A stretch of 64,000 nucleotides of DNA from JAWPMT01 sp965267435 (GTDB lineage Bacteria > Bacteroidota > Bacteroidia > Cytophagales > Cyclobacteriaceae). The stretch lies in assembly GCA_965267435.1 (NCBI GenBank), contig OZ253960.1:6200001-6264000 (forward strand). The letters run 5' to 3'. The position numbers and the translations under genes are program-made. Position 1 is the first letter of the stretch. Each line of letters starts with the position of its first letter. The notes below the pieces were generated by a model. It saw only the letters and a list, made by a program, of their open reading frames with translations, searched no databases and was not told the DNA's origin. Of this stretch, positions 1-8,469 are shown piece by piece.

Positions 1-1
1 G

Positions 2-406
2 TACGGCCCAGGACCCTACAGTACATATAGCGACCGAAACTTCGAACGTGTGGGACAGTACAGGAAGTCGGTAATGGACAACTGGGTGGACTACTCCCGG
101 CCTCAGGAAAATGGAAACAAGGCCGACGTGCGATGGATTTCAGTGACCAATGCAGGCGGTCAGGGATTGCAGTTTGTATCCAATGAATTCCTGAGCGCAA
201 ATGCACTGCCTTTCAGCAAGTCTCAGATCGAACTTACTGATTACTCCTGGCAGTTGCCACAGCCTGATGCTACCTATATCAATATTGACCATGTCCAGTT
301 GGGCATCGGTGGTGACAATAGCTGGGGACTGATATGTCACCCTCAGTACAGATTGGAAGGGTCAGAATACGCCTATTCTTACGAAGTACGACCAGTCGGT
401 TTCTGA
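2..406 (+). CDS. Beta-galactosidase, C-terminal part (5'-truncated by window edge)
   Basis: This is the end of a glycoside hydrolase family 2 beta-galactosidase of the LacZ type. The frame is open from base 2, so the GTG at 50 is internal and the gene begins outside the window. The visible part is the C-terminal beta-sandwich (Bgal small chain). Recognisable stretches are YGPGPYSTYSDR, the family-typical RPQENGN followed by DVRW, and GGDNSWG near the end. These match the last domain of LacZ, which helps shape the active site; the catalytic glutamates lie upstream and cannot be checked. A strong terminator follows and then a sodium/sugar symporter gene, which suggests galactoside uptake and hydrolysis together. 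The family call is secure; the exact substrate is not. Confidence 0.9.
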   Translation, partial: YGPGPYSTYSDRNFERVGQYRKSVMDNWVDYSRPQENGNKADVRWISVTNAGGQGLQFVSNEFLSANALPFSKSQIELTDYSWQLPQPDATYINIDHVQLGIGGDNSWGLICHPQYRLEGSEYAYSYEVRPVGF

Positions 407-428
407 GGCTACCGTTTCAAGTAATATT

Positions 429-472
429 GAGGGGTCGTCGCTTCTTGCCGGCGGTCCCTCTTTCTATTTTTA
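429..472 (+). terminator. Rho-independent terminator after the beta-galactosidase gene
   Basis: Bases 429-440 (gaggggtcgtcg) pair with 449-460 (cggcggtccctc) across an eight-base loop. The stem is 12 bp with three G-U wobbles and is followed by a T-rich tract at 461-472. It lies 23 bases after the stop codon and separates the galactosidase from the symporter gene. Confidence 0.8.
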
Positions 473-543
473 TTAATTAGCTATTTTTAGCAGCCCAAAT
501 GGAGCAGACGAGCTCCGATCATGCTTAACCTAAACCGATTTCT

Positions 544-2220
544 ATGAATCTCTCCACCATTGATGCCACCATTTTTGTTGTCTACCTGCTCAGTATCATC
601 ACACTGGGTTTATGGGTGTCCAGAAAGGGAGGGCGCAGTTCTGAGGACTACTTCCTGGCTGGCAAGTCATTGCCATGGTGGGCGATCGGGGCCTCGCTGA
701 TTGCTGCCAATATTTCAGCTGAGCAGTTCATAGGCATGAGCGGCTCCGGGTTCGCCATCGGATTGGCCATTGCCTCTTACGAATGGATGGCGGCGATCAC
801 ACTCCTGGTTGTTGGAAAGTTCTTCTTGCCAATATTCATAGAGAAAGGACTCTATACCATTCCCCAGTTTGTTGAGAAGCGGTTTAGTACCAACCTAAAG
901 ACGATACTGGCGATCTTTTGGATCGCGCTCTTTGTCCTGGTCAATTTGACATCTGTGCTCTATCTCGGAGCGAAGGCTTTGGATACCATCGTTGGTGAGA
1001 ATGATGGCGGGTTGATGATGACTGCGATCATCGGACTGGCATTGTTTGCGGCGGCCTATTCAATCTGGGGCGGTCTAGCTGCCGTCGCCTGGACAGATGT
1101 CCTGCAAGTAGTGATACTTGTAGCCGGAGGTTTGATGACATCCTTCATCGCACTGGACATGGTGGCACCCGAGGGAGGTGTTTGGAATGGCATCACCCAC
1201 TTGTACAAAGTAGTACCTGAGAAATTTTCGATGATCATTTCCAAAGGAGAGATCATCACCCCCAATGGTAAGGACGCGTGGTGGGACCTGCCAGGCTTGT
1301 CCGTCCTAATTGGAGGATTGTGGGTAGCCAACCTTTATTACTGGGGTTTTAACCAGTACATCATCCAGCGAACGCTGGCAGCCAAGAGTCTCAAGGAGTC
1401 GCAAAACGGTATTGCTTTTGCGGCCTTCCTCAAGCTGCTAATCCCATTGATTGTAGTACTGCCTGGCATCATTGCCTACGTCATGAATGTAGAAGCCTCA
1501 GGAGAGATTGGTGCTACCGCAGCAGCCAATGGCTTCGTCAATGAGTCTGGCACCGTGATCAATGACAATGCAGCGCCATGGCTGATTAGGAATATCATAC
1601 CTGTCGGATTGCAGGGGCTCGTGCTGGCAGCGTTGGTGGCAGCGATTGTGTCTTCACTCGCCTCTATGCTCAACTCCACGGCGACGATTTTCACAATGGA
1701 TATCTACAAGCCTTATATCAACAAGGATGCCTCCGAGAGACAATCCGTGACAGTTGGTCGAATCACTGTGGCAGTGGCTTTGGTTATCGCCGTATCGATA
1801 GCGCCTTTGCTGGCGAATCTTGGACAGGCCTTCCAGTTTATCCAGGAGTACACGGGCGTTGTGAGTCCAGGGATCCTGGCTGTATTCCTGAGTGGCTTGT
1901 TCATCAAGAAAGCCAATAATAACGGTGCTATTTGGGGTGTGATCCTGTCGATCCCTATTGCGATGTACTTCAAGGTTGCACCAAAGGGCTGGTCTGATGC
2001 ACCCATCTTTGTGAACCTGCCTTTCCTTCAGCAAATGTTGATCACCTGCATTCTGGCATTGGTCATCATTTATGTTGTGAGTCACATTACAGGTAAAGGC
2101 CAAGAAGATGATAAGGCAATCCCACTGACTAAGAAGCTATTTGAGACCTCGCCGGTTTTCAATATTAGCGCAACGATTGCCATGATCATCACGGCTTTCC
2201 TTTACGCATTCTTCTGGTAG
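544..2220 (+). CDS. Sodium/solute symporter (SSS family), probable sodium/sugar cotransporter
   Basis: An inner-membrane transporter of the SSS family (PF00474, SGLT/PutP fold) that couples sodium entry to uptake of a sugar or related solute. The 558-residue product is hydrophobic throughout, with about 13-14 membrane segments. The N-terminal signature is clear: SSEDYFLAGKSLPWW, then ANISAEQFIGMSGSG, the region that forms the sodium site in this family. Length is normal for the sugar-type branch. The ATG at 544 gives a first membrane helix right after a short N-terminus. It follows the beta-galactosidase gene after a terminator, so the substrate is plausibly galactose or another sugar, but this is inferred from context only. 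Confidence 0.9.
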   Translation: MNLSTIDATIFVVYLLSIITLGLWVSRKGGRSSEDYFLAGKSLPWWAIGASLIAANISAEQFIGMSGSGFAIGLAIASYEWMAAITLLVVGKFFLPIFIEKGLYTIPQFVEKRFSTNLKTILAIFWIALFVLVNLTSVLYLGAKALDTIVGENDGGLMMTAIIGLALFAAAYSIWGGLAAVAWTDVLQVVILVAGGLMTSFIALDMVAPEGGVWNGITHLYKVVPEKFSMIISKGEIITPNGKDAWWDLPGLSVLIGGLWVANLYYWGFNQYIIQRTLAAKSLKESQNGIAFAAFLKLLIPLIVVLPGIIAYVMNVEASGEIGATAAANGFVNESGTVINDNAAPWLIRNIIPVGLQGLVLAALVAAIVSSLASMLNSTATIFTMDIYKPYINKDASERQSVTVGRITVAVALVIAVSIAPLLANLGQAFQFIQEYTGVVSPGILAVFLSGLFIKKANNNGAIWGVILSIPIAMYFKVAPKGWSDAPIFVNLPFLQQMLITCILALVIIYVVSHITGKGQEDDKAIPLTKKLFETSPVFNISATIAMIITAFLYAFFW

Positions 2221-2265
2221 GAGATTGATTAGATAGTGGGGTGAGAGGTCTGATCTGGCCTGGGT

Positions 2266-3216
2266 CTATCCCCGCCGCACGATGGCGAGGGCTTCTCGCG
2301 CAATGTTCGTATAATCACTTCCAGACCAGAGATCAAGGAAGAAGCCAAAGGTGGTCGAGCCATCGGCGTTGAAAAAGACCCCCTGGCCGGTGCCCAAGTT
2401 GTTGCCATCTGCGTCTTTCAACTGTCCTCCACGCCATAGGTCCTGGAAGAATTCCGCCTGGCCCTCGAGATTGAAATCACGCCAGTCCTGCTTGTTTCTT
2501 TCCTCGATCTCCTTTCGCCAGTTGTAGGCATCTGCTACGAACCATTGCGCCACGATCGCGTCGCTCGTGTAGCGGTTGTTGATCTCCTGAAACTGCCACG
2601 CATGCATGCTCTCGTGTACCAGCAGGTCAGTGGTAACCAGGGAGTATTTCATATAGATGGTATTGCCCATCGTGAAGGGCCTCGAGCTTACACCATACAG
2701 ACCCGACCTCCCCTCGACCAGCCTGATCAGATAGCAGTTGAGAGACTTCCCATAGACACCTTCCAGGTACGCCTGCTCTTCCGGGGTCAGCGGTCGCTCG
2801 AATACCTGGAGGTAGAACAGAGTTTGGATCCAACCAATCAGTTTGCCGAGTATTACTACAATCGTCCCAAGCGTGGGTGAAAAGAAGTCCCAGATGCCGT
2901 CGAGAAGTACTCGGAACTGCAAAGTCAACAAGCCTCCGATTAGTCGAATTGCTCCCCCAAGGATACCCGCAATGACGCCCACAACCCCTTTGATGATAGC
3001 TGCTACCAGGGTAAGCGGGCCCTTGATCACTCCGCCAAGCCACGAGAATACAGGCGCGATTCCCACTTTGTTTCCCAGCCAATTGCAGCCGTTTTCGATC
3101 GCGACGCCAAGTGCTTCGAATGGGACGCTCAAGGCGTTGCCCAGCTCATTGACGACGTTGGCCGTGGCCCTAGCGGCAATTACGACGGCTTCTTTGATTT
3201 TGGTCCAGGCACTCAT
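2266..3216 (-). CDS. Hydrophobic protein with C-terminal zincin-like HExxH domain
   Basis: The function is not known. The first ~135 residues are rich in Gly, Val, Ile and Leu and form long hydrophobic helices, with a glycine-zipper look around residues 60-100 and no cleavable signal peptide. After residue ~140 there is a compact domain beginning PLTPEEQAYLEGVYG, continuing with an RPFTMGNTIYMK strand, and then the motif VHESMHAWQFQ. HESMH fits the zinc-metalloprotease consensus HExxH, and a downstream EGQAE could supply a third ligand. The arrangement resembles DUF4157/Vgr-related domains found beside toxins and secretion proteins. It is convergent with the symporter gene and upstream of two other minus-strand genes. 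A membrane-associated peptidase or effector-like protein is possible but unproven. Confidence 0.6.
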   Translation of the reverse strand: MSAWTKIKEAVVIAARATANVVNELGNALSVPFEALGVAIENGCNWLGNKVGIAPVFSWLGGVIKGPLTLVAAIIKGVVGVIAGILGGAIRLIGGLLTLQFRVLLDGIWDFFSPTLGTIVVILGKLIGWIQTLFYLQVFERPLTPEEQAYLEGVYGKSLNCYLIRLVEGRSGLYGVSSRPFTMGNTIYMKYSLVTTDLLVHESMHAWQFQEINNRYTSDAIVAQWFVADAYNWRKEIEERNKQDWRDFNLEGQAEFFQDLWRGGQLKDADGNNLGTGQGVFFNADGSTTFGFFLDLWSGSDYTNIAREALAIVRRG

Positions 3217-3328
3217 GGTTGGTCAGGTTTTGGGATACAATGTCGACATGGTGATCCCTGCAAGCTAAGGAGTCTTTCGGTAGGGCACAATACCCAAAAA
3301 CGGGTAGTTACTCATGGGGGAAGGGATA

Positions 3329-4180
3329 CTACGCTTTCGTGATCATGGGCCGGTCATTTCGAGACCACTCGCTCCATGAGCCTACGTACAGTTTTGGAAT
3401 ACCATAACCGGCATACTCCATGGCCAGCAGCGTGTGGCAGGCAGTAATGCCCGAACCGCAATGGACAATCACGTCTTCGGAGGATTGGTGCTCAAAGATG
3501 TTTGCGTATTTCTCGCGAAGTGCGTCAGGTGACAGGAACAGTCCTTCGCTATTAAGATTCTCTTCGAAAGGGATGTTGATGGCGCCAGGTATGTGGCCGG
3601 CGATCAAATCAATGGGCTCCACTTCCCCGGCATACCGTGGGCCTGAACGGACATCGATCACTGTACGGCCATCACTTGTTGCAGCATCTGCCACCTCCTC
3701 CATGTTGGCAATTGGTAGTAGCCATTTCTCTGCCGGGTAGGGGTCCGTGGGGTTGGCAGCTACAGAAGCGTTACTCACCGGAAAGCCATTGGCCTCCGCG
3801 TGGGAAAGTCCTCCATTCAGCAGCTGAACTTTTTCGTGGCCTACGGCCTTCAGCATCCACCACAATCGCGCAGCTGCATTGCCGCCTGAAATGCTATCAT
3901 AGATGACGACATGTGTTGTGGGTGAAATGCCCAGTGCACCAAGTGTCTTGCAAAATACATCGATGGACGGTAGCGGATGTCGCCCGCCTTGGGCGGCGTC
4001 GGCTGGTACGTCTGCCAGAGCAGACTCGGGATCAGCATAGAGCGCACCTTCCAGGTGTTTCCGATCATAGTTGCCCTTTGCATTGGGGCCGCTACTGGCA
4101 TCCACTATGACAAGCAATGAAGACTCCTGCAGATTGACCAGGCACTGGGGGTCGACGACAGCGGATATTTCAGACTTCAT
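3329..4180 (-). CDS. sseA: Two-domain rhodanese, thiosulfate/3-mercaptopyruvate sulfurtransferase
   Basis: A cytoplasmic sulfurtransferase of 283 residues with two tandem rhodanese domains, the usual family length. It moves sulfane sulfur from thiosulfate or 3-mercaptopyruvate to an acceptor through an active-site persulfide. The N-terminal domain carries the family stretch KGNYDRKHLEGALYAD and has no catalytic cysteine. The C-terminal domain has VIDVRSGPRYAG, GHIPGAINIP and the active-site loop CGSGIT with Cys241. The loop CGSG[VI]T is the mercaptopyruvate type rather than the CRKGVT thiosulfate type, so 3-mercaptopyruvate is the better guess. The start codon lies two bases after the stop of the PLDc_N gene, so the two are probably co-transcribed. 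Confidence 0.85.
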   Translation of the reverse strand: MKSEISAVVDPQCLVNLQESSLLVIVDASSGPNAKGNYDRKHLEGALYADPESALADVPADAAQGGRHPLPSIDVFCKTLGALGISPTTHVVIYDSISGGNAAARLWWMLKAVGHEKVQLLNGGLSHAEANGFPVSNASVAANPTDPYPAEKWLLPIANMEEVADAATSDGRTVIDVRSGPRYAGEVEPIDLIAGHIPGAINIPFEENLNSEGLFLSPDALREKYANIFEHQSSEDVIVHCGSGITACHTLLAMEYAGYGIPKLYVGSWSEWSRNDRPMITKA

Positions 4181-4182
4181 AT

Positions 4183-4395
4183 CTAATTGACTTTTTGTCC
4201 TCGGCCGACGAATAGATAGATGAGGGCACCCACGAACGGAAAGAAAAGCACGATAAGCACCCAGAGGACCTTGTTGTTACCCGTAAAGTTGCTGCCTATG
4301 ATATCCACGAGGGCCCAAATCCACAAAATCAGAGGTAAAATCCATAAAGCGAGGGCGATCAATCCCCCTTCAAGAATGAATAATAGTGGAGACAT
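4183..4395 (-). CDS. Small membrane protein with PLDc_N domain
   Basis: A 70-residue protein with two predicted membrane helices (about residues 5-35 and 43-63). Between them is the PLDc_N pattern (PF13396), seen as ALVDIIGSNF and then WVLIVLFFPFVGALIYLFVGR. This segment is the N-terminal membrane anchor of cardiolipin synthases, but it also occurs alone as here, where its role is unknown. No phospholipase D (HKD) domain follows. It is the first gene of a two-gene unit with the sulfurtransferase. Confidence 0.8.
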   Translation of the reverse strand: MSPLLFILEGGLIALALWILPLILWIWALVDIIGSNFTGNNKVLWVLIVLFFPFVGALIYLFVGRGQKVN

Positions 4396-4631
4396 AGCTT
4401 AACAATGGCTGGGTATAAAATTAGAGAGGAATTTAGGGGATTTTTTGGACTAGATACTTCAATAGGGCATTCAAATAGCGGTTTTACCGGTTCACTTATG
4501 GATTTTGCCGGTGCACTCTGTGGCACTCGGGGATTGGGAATTTGTTGTCTATTTTTCAGGTTGGGGTATTTCTGGTGTATGAATAACGGAGGGCCCCATC
4601 AGTGAAATGTGACCAAACAAAACCACTCAAG

Positions 4632-4841
4632 ATGACCTCTTCTTTAACTAATCCGATTCGCTACGTCATTCAGTGCCTGCTTAAAAAGCCATCGCCGTAT
4701 CACCTGCGTCGTGATAGCACTGACAAAGAACAGTTCCGTATTTACTATTACGGCGGTAGCATCTTCGAAGGCACTTTGACAGAATGCCGAAGTTTCGCTC
4801 GAAAGATGGGCTATCAAATCAACCCGTCGCTTTATCTGTAG
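4632..4841 (+). CDS. Small hypothetical protein
   Basis: A possible 69-residue protein starting at the ATG at 4632. The same frame is also open from an ATG at 4602. I do not recognise a family. The C-terminal half has a natural composition (EQFRIYYYGGSIFEG, then ECRSFARKMGY), suggesting a small beta-alpha unit. There is no signal peptide. It stands alone between the divergent PLDc_N gene and the RNA candidate. The short length and lack of a clear ribosome site leave it uncertain. Confidence 0.45.
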   Translation: MTSSLTNPIRYVIQCLLKKPSPYHLRRDSTDKEQFRIYYYGGSIFEGTLTECRSFARKMGYQINPSLYL

Positions 4842-4874
4842 CAGCGGGACTTGCATCTGATCTATAATCCGGAC

Positions 4875-4911
4875 ATAAAAAACAAAGGCTAGGAAACACA
4901 GTTTCCCAGCC
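4875..4911 (-). terminator. Rho-independent terminator of the candidate RNA (minus strand)
   Basis: Bases 4887-4897 (ggctaggaaac) pair with 4901-4911 (gtttcccagcc), an 11-bp stem with one G-U pair and a three-base loop. Read on the minus strand the stem is followed by TTTGTTTTTTAT (4886 down to 4875), a typical U-tract. On the plus strand no T-run follows, so the signal is directional. Confidence 0.6.
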
Positions 4912-5138
4912 CAAAACATTCTATTTCCGAGGGCACTGTCTGCCCAGCCTATTCGGCTGGTTTATCGTGCTTGATGATGCCTGATGTCACCACTGGAGAC
5001 CTCCAATAAGTGCAAGTCTTCAGGCTCATTCCTCTTTCCGGTGCCTTTATTTCTTTAGCTTATTCTCTATTGAAGAGAGGCCACGAGCATCATTCTGATC
5101 TGTAAACCCTGCGTGTACTTTATTGTTTGTACGCCTTC
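4876..5138 (-). ncRNA. Candidate structured small RNA, minus strand
   Basis: This 416-base gene-free stretch (4842-5257) appears to encode a folded RNA of about 260 nt read leftward. Helices found by hand, in plus-strand coordinates: 4959-4964 with 5103-5108 (ggttta/taaacc); 4974-4980 with 5087-5093 (atgatgc/gcatcat, 7 bp); 4979-4984 with 5020-5025 (gcctga/tcaggc); 4991-4998 with 5001-5012 (cact-ggag / ctcc-agtg); 4944-4949 with 4955-4960; 4931-4935 with 4941-4945; and 5115-5118 with 5129-5132. Some are mutually exclusive at their edges. A TACATTTG box lies just upstream on the minus strand and a hairpin with a U-tract just downstream. It does not show the hallmarks of tmRNA, RNase P RNA or SRP RNA. 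A 6S-like RNA is possible but I cannot confirm it. Confidence 0.45.
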
Positions 5139-5144
5139 ACTAAA

Positions 5145-5175
5145 CAAATGTACACATTTACCTTGGTAGATTGAA
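5145..5175 (-). promoter_or_regulatory. Bacteroidota-type promoter candidate for the small RNA
   Basis: The minus strand carries TACATTTG (5152-5145), an exact match to the Bacteroidota -7 consensus TAnnTTTG. A TTC lies 20 bases upstream in place of the usual -33 TTG, so the upstream element is imperfect. The predicted start would be near 5138. Confidence 0.4.
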
Positions 5176-5257
5176 TTTCCATTGTGTTGGTCTTTCGACA
5201 ATCAAGTTGCCATGGTTTGGTATATTCGAGGAGAACACTTTTTGACTACTTACCTTC

Positions 5258-6883
5258 ATGCAGCGACTCACACTTTTCCTGATCTCAGTAATCTTTATTT
5301 TTTCCTGTGGCACAAAGCCTGAATCGTCGGAGACAAAAGGGCCTCCCAATATTCTGTTTATTATGTCTGATGACCATGCCTACCAGGCAATTAGTGCCTA
5401 TCAGGATCATCTGCTACAGACGCCCAATATCGACAGGATTGCAAATGGGGGTATAAGATTCAACAATGCGTGTGTGACCAATTCCATCTGCGCGCCTTCC
5501 AGAGCCGTGATACTGACGGGTCTTCATTCGCACCTCAATGGAAAGATCGACAACAGAATGCCGTTTGATACGACCAAGGTCACGTTTCCTCAACTCTTTC
5601 AATACAATGGCTACCAGACAGCCATGTTTGGCAAGCTACACTTTGGCAATAACCCCAAGGGCGTGGATGACTTCATGATCCTCCCTGGGCAGGGTAGCTA
5701 TATCAATCCGAGGTTCCTGACTGCTGAGGGTGATACCACGATTGAAGGCTACGTCACCGACATCATTACGGACATGACGCTCAATTGGCTGCAGAATAAA
5801 AGAGATCCTGACAAGCCCTTTATGATGGCCTACCTCCACAAGGCGCCACATCGTCCCTGGTGGCCGAGAGCTGACAAATTCAAGGAGTTTACCCAGAAGA
5901 GATTCCCCGAGCCTGAGACTTTGTTTGATGACTATTCGACACGCGGGACAGCAGCCAAGACCGCCGAAATGAATCTGCTCACTCACATGATGTATGGGCA
6001 TGATTCCAAGATCCGTCCTGAAACAAAGGAAGAGATGGGTGAACTCGTACAACCTGTCGTTCGGGAATGGGAGGGAGGCTTCCGAGGTCCATATGGCCGG
6101 ATGACTGAAGAGCAAAGGGCACAATACGACCCCATTTTGGATAGCATCAACGATTGGTTCAGAGCCAACTGGCCGACGATGACTGATGAAGAGAAGATGA
6201 AGTGGAAGTTTCAGCGCTACATGCAGGATTACCTGGCCTGTATTTCCTCGGTGGATGACAACGTGGGTAGAGTGCTGGATTATCTGGAAGAGAGTGGACT
6301 GGCAGAGAATACAGTCGTTGTGTACACGTCAGATCAGGGCTTCTATCTTGGTGAGCATGGATGGTTTGACAAGCGCTTTATCTACGACGAGTCATTCAAG
6401 ACACCACTCTTGATGAAGTGGCCCGGCGTCATCGAGCCAGGTATCGTCAATGAGGAGATGGTCCAAAACCTTGACTTTGCGCCTACCTTTCTGCAGATGG
6501 CCGGCATTCCCGTTCCAGGCAACATGCAAGGAGAGAGCATTATGCCTTTGCTTGAAGGGAATGAGGACCAATGGACACGCGAGGCGGTCTACTACCACTA
6601 CTATGAGTACCCCGCCGTTCATCAGGTCAAGCGACACTATGCTATCGTGACCAAAGAGTACAAGCTAGTCCACTTCTATTACGATGTCGATGAATGGGAG
6701 CTGTACAATCGCCTCCGAGATCCACTCGAGGTCAACAATGTCTACGACGATCCAGAGTACGCGCAGATCATAGAACAGCTGAAAGGCGAATTGCAAGCGC
6801 TTCGAGTGAAGTATGGGGATTCTGAGGAATTGGACCAGCACTACATCTCCCTGTATGAGGAGAAAGGTTGGCTGAATCGGTGA
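5258..6883 (+). CDS. Sulfatase lipoprotein (formylglycine-dependent, S1 family)
   Basis: An exported sulfatase of 541 residues that removes sulfate esters from carbohydrates. The N-terminus is a lipoprotein signal with lipobox IFSCG (Cys17), so it is anchored in a membrane. The metal-binding DD of FIMSDDHAYQ (residues ~38-39) and the sulfatase signature CAPSRAVILTG (Cys78 onward) are intact. Cys78 would be oxidised to formylglycine by a maturase, which is not in this window. The opening stretch and the LPGQGSY segment resemble the N-acetylglucosamine-6-O-sulfatase-like branch (SulfAtlas S1_11), but that assignment is from memory. It is followed, with overlap, by a two-domain esterase, which suggests stepwise trimming of a sulfated, acylated glycan. 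Confidence 0.88.
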   Translation: MQRLTLFLISVIFIFSCGTKPESSETKGPPNILFIMSDDHAYQAISAYQDHLLQTPNIDRIANGGIRFNNACVTNSICAPSRAVILTGLHSHLNGKIDNRMPFDTTKVTFPQLFQYNGYQTAMFGKLHFGNNPKGVDDFMILPGQGSYINPRFLTAEGDTTIEGYVTDIITDMTLNWLQNKRDPDKPFMMAYLHKAPHRPWWPRADKFKEFTQKRFPEPETLFDDYSTRGTAAKTAEMNLLTHMMYGHDSKIRPETKEEMGELVQPVVREWEGGFRGPYGRMTEEQRAQYDPILDSINDWFRANWPTMTDEEKMKWKFQRYMQDYLACISSVDDNVGRVLDYLEESGLAENTVVVYTSDQGFYLGEHGWFDKRFIYDESFKTPLLMKWPGVIEPGIVNEEMVQNLDFAPTFLQMAGIPVPGNMQGESIMPLLEGNEDQWTREAVYYHYYEYPAVHQVKRHYAIVTKEYKLVHFYYDVDEWELYNRLRDPLEVNNVYDDPEYAQIIEQLKGELQALRVKYGDSEELDQHYISLYEEKGWLNR

Positions 6884-8469
6884 AGGCGCCAGGCGTCACG
6901 GCTGGCCTGTTAGTTTGGGTGGCGTTCTCAACATCTGCCCAATCTACTACTCGGTGGGATGATGAGGTCAATAAGAACTGGCCCGAGGAATGTGAGTTGG
7001 TCAGTATCCCCAGTACGCTGGATGGGGAGTCACAGCAAGCCTACTTCTATTCATCACAAGCCCAGAACAGACCGCTGATCGTCAGCTTGCACACATGGAG
7101 CGGCAACTATGCCCAACGAGATACGCTGTCCTGGATGGCGATTGACCTGGACTTCAATTATATCCATCCCGACTTTCGCGGTCGAAATAACAATCCGAAG
7201 GCCTGCGGTAGTGAATATGTCGTGCACGATATCGAAGATGCCATCAGCTTTGCGCTGGAAGCTGGCAATGTCGATCCCAATGAAATACACGTAACCGGCG
7301 TAAGTGGTGGGGGATTCGCAACGATGCTTACTTATATGAAGACCAACCATCAGGTTCGAACCTTCTCGGCATGGGTCGGAATCTCTGATCTGGTGAAGTG
7401 GTACCATGAATCGGAGGGGAGGAGCAATAGGTACAGCTTGGAAATTGCTCAGTCGACCTCAGCTGGGGCTACGATGACAAAAGACAAGTACACCCTCAAC
7501 GAAAGGGAGGCCAGACGTCGGTCACCGATGTTCTTGGCTACGCCCGTAGGCCGAAGGGCAGATAGTAAGCTCTTCATCTATGCAGGCGTGCACGACGGAT
7601 ACACAGGGTCGGTGCCGATCACACAGTCCATTGATTTTTACAATAAGGTTGTCACCGACTTTGGGGCGGAGCTGGCCGATCGTGTTTCTGACTCCGACGT
7701 CATCACTCTCCTTACGAGGCGGTCTTTTCCATCGGATGGATTCCCCGGTCTTGGACAGCGTCAGGTGCACTATCGTCGGACGTATGATGACAATGTGCAG
7801 TTGGTGCTCTTCGAAGGGGGCCATGAACGAGTGCAGGAGGCGGCCACCCTTCCGATGCTGGGGAGGAGGGTTCTGGTACTTGGTGATTCGAATGGCGCAG
7901 CTGAAGATGGCTGGGTGACACAGCTTCAGCGGCTTCAGTTCCGGGACTTTTTCTACAACACCTCGGTGTCGGGCAACACAATTGGCTTTGATAATCTGGA
8001 CAATCCCCAACTCAATACACTACGAAACATTCAAGATTATCTAAGTGGAGGGGCAACCAAACTAAATGGCATTACCGACATCATCATATCGCTGGGTACC
8101 AATGACTGCAAGGCGGTGTTTGACGACCGATTGTCAGAAGTGCCCTCGAATTTGGATGCGCTGATTAGTAAGATCAAGGATCACGAGGATTATCAGCGTA
8201 CCCAGCCGAATATCTATGTAGTAGGCCCGCCTCCCTACGGCCGCGATGACGTGATGCTACCAAAATATCATGGGGGTGCCAGGAGGGTGGCGTGGCTCCA
8301 GAAGGAGTTCGAAGACGTGGCACAACGTCACGGATGCCAGTTCATAGATATCCATTCGCGACTGGAACCCAACTGGGACTACTACGCTCCAGAAGGCATA
8401 CACCCAAAACCTGAAGCCCAGAAAATCATCGCCTCGATGATTGATCGGGCACTGGATAAGCAACCATGA
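6880..8469 (+). CDS. Two-domain secreted hydrolase: alpha/beta-hydrolase fused to SGNH/GDSL esterase
   Basis: The GTG at 6880 overlaps the sulfatase stop (GTGA) and sits ~12 bases after gaggagaaagg. It gives a 529-residue protein with a Sec signal ending near STSAQS, so I prefer it to the TTG at 6868. The N-terminal half is an alpha/beta-hydrolase with nucleophile motif GVSGGG (Ser~142) and prolyl-oligopeptidase or PHB-depolymerase character. The C-terminal part, from ~residue 328, is an SGNH hydrolase: block I VLGDSNG, block III GTND (~405) and block V with a His in EGIHP (~504). Two different esterase folds in one chain next to a sulfatase suggest removal of two kinds of acyl group from one glycan. 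The substrate is unknown. Confidence 0.8.
   Translation: MKAPGVTAGLLVWVAFSTSAQSTTRWDDEVNKNWPEECELVSIPSTLDGESQQAYFYSSQAQNRPLIVSLHTWSGNYAQRDTLSWMAIDLDFNYIHPDFRGRNNNPKACGSEYVVHDIEDAISFALEAGNVDPNEIHVTGVSGGGFATMLTYMKTNHQVRTFSAWVGISDLVKWYHESEGRSNRYSLEIAQSTSAGATMTKDKYTLNEREARRRSPMFLATPVGRRADSKLFIYAGVHDGYTGSVPITQSIDFYNKVVTDFGAELADRVSDSDVITLLTRRSFPSDGFPGLGQRQVHYRRTYDDNVQLVLFEGGHERVQEAATLPMLGRRVLVLGDSNGAAEDGWVTQLQRLQFRDFFYNTSVSGNTIGFDNLDNPQLNTLRNIQDYLSGGATKLNGITDIIISLGTNDCKAVFDDRLSEVPSNLDALISKIKDHEDYQRTQPNIYVVGPPPYGRDDVMLPKYHGGARRVAWLQKEFEDVAQRHGCQFIDIHSRLEPNWDYYAPEGIHPKPEAQKIIASMIDRALDKQP

Noticed and set aside
1654..2103. Long antisense frame inside the symporter gene
   Set aside because: It is the reverse-strand shadow of an evidently real transporter and has no family resemblance.
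4405..4605. 66-codon open frame on the plus strand before the small hypothetical gene
   Set aside because: Composition is unlike protein, there is no recognisable family, and it occupies the promoter region between divergent genes.
6868..6882. TTG at 6868 as the start of the two-domain hydrolase
   Set aside because: The purine-rich site lies directly against it with no spacing, while the GTG at 6880 has correct spacing and overlaps the sulfatase stop.
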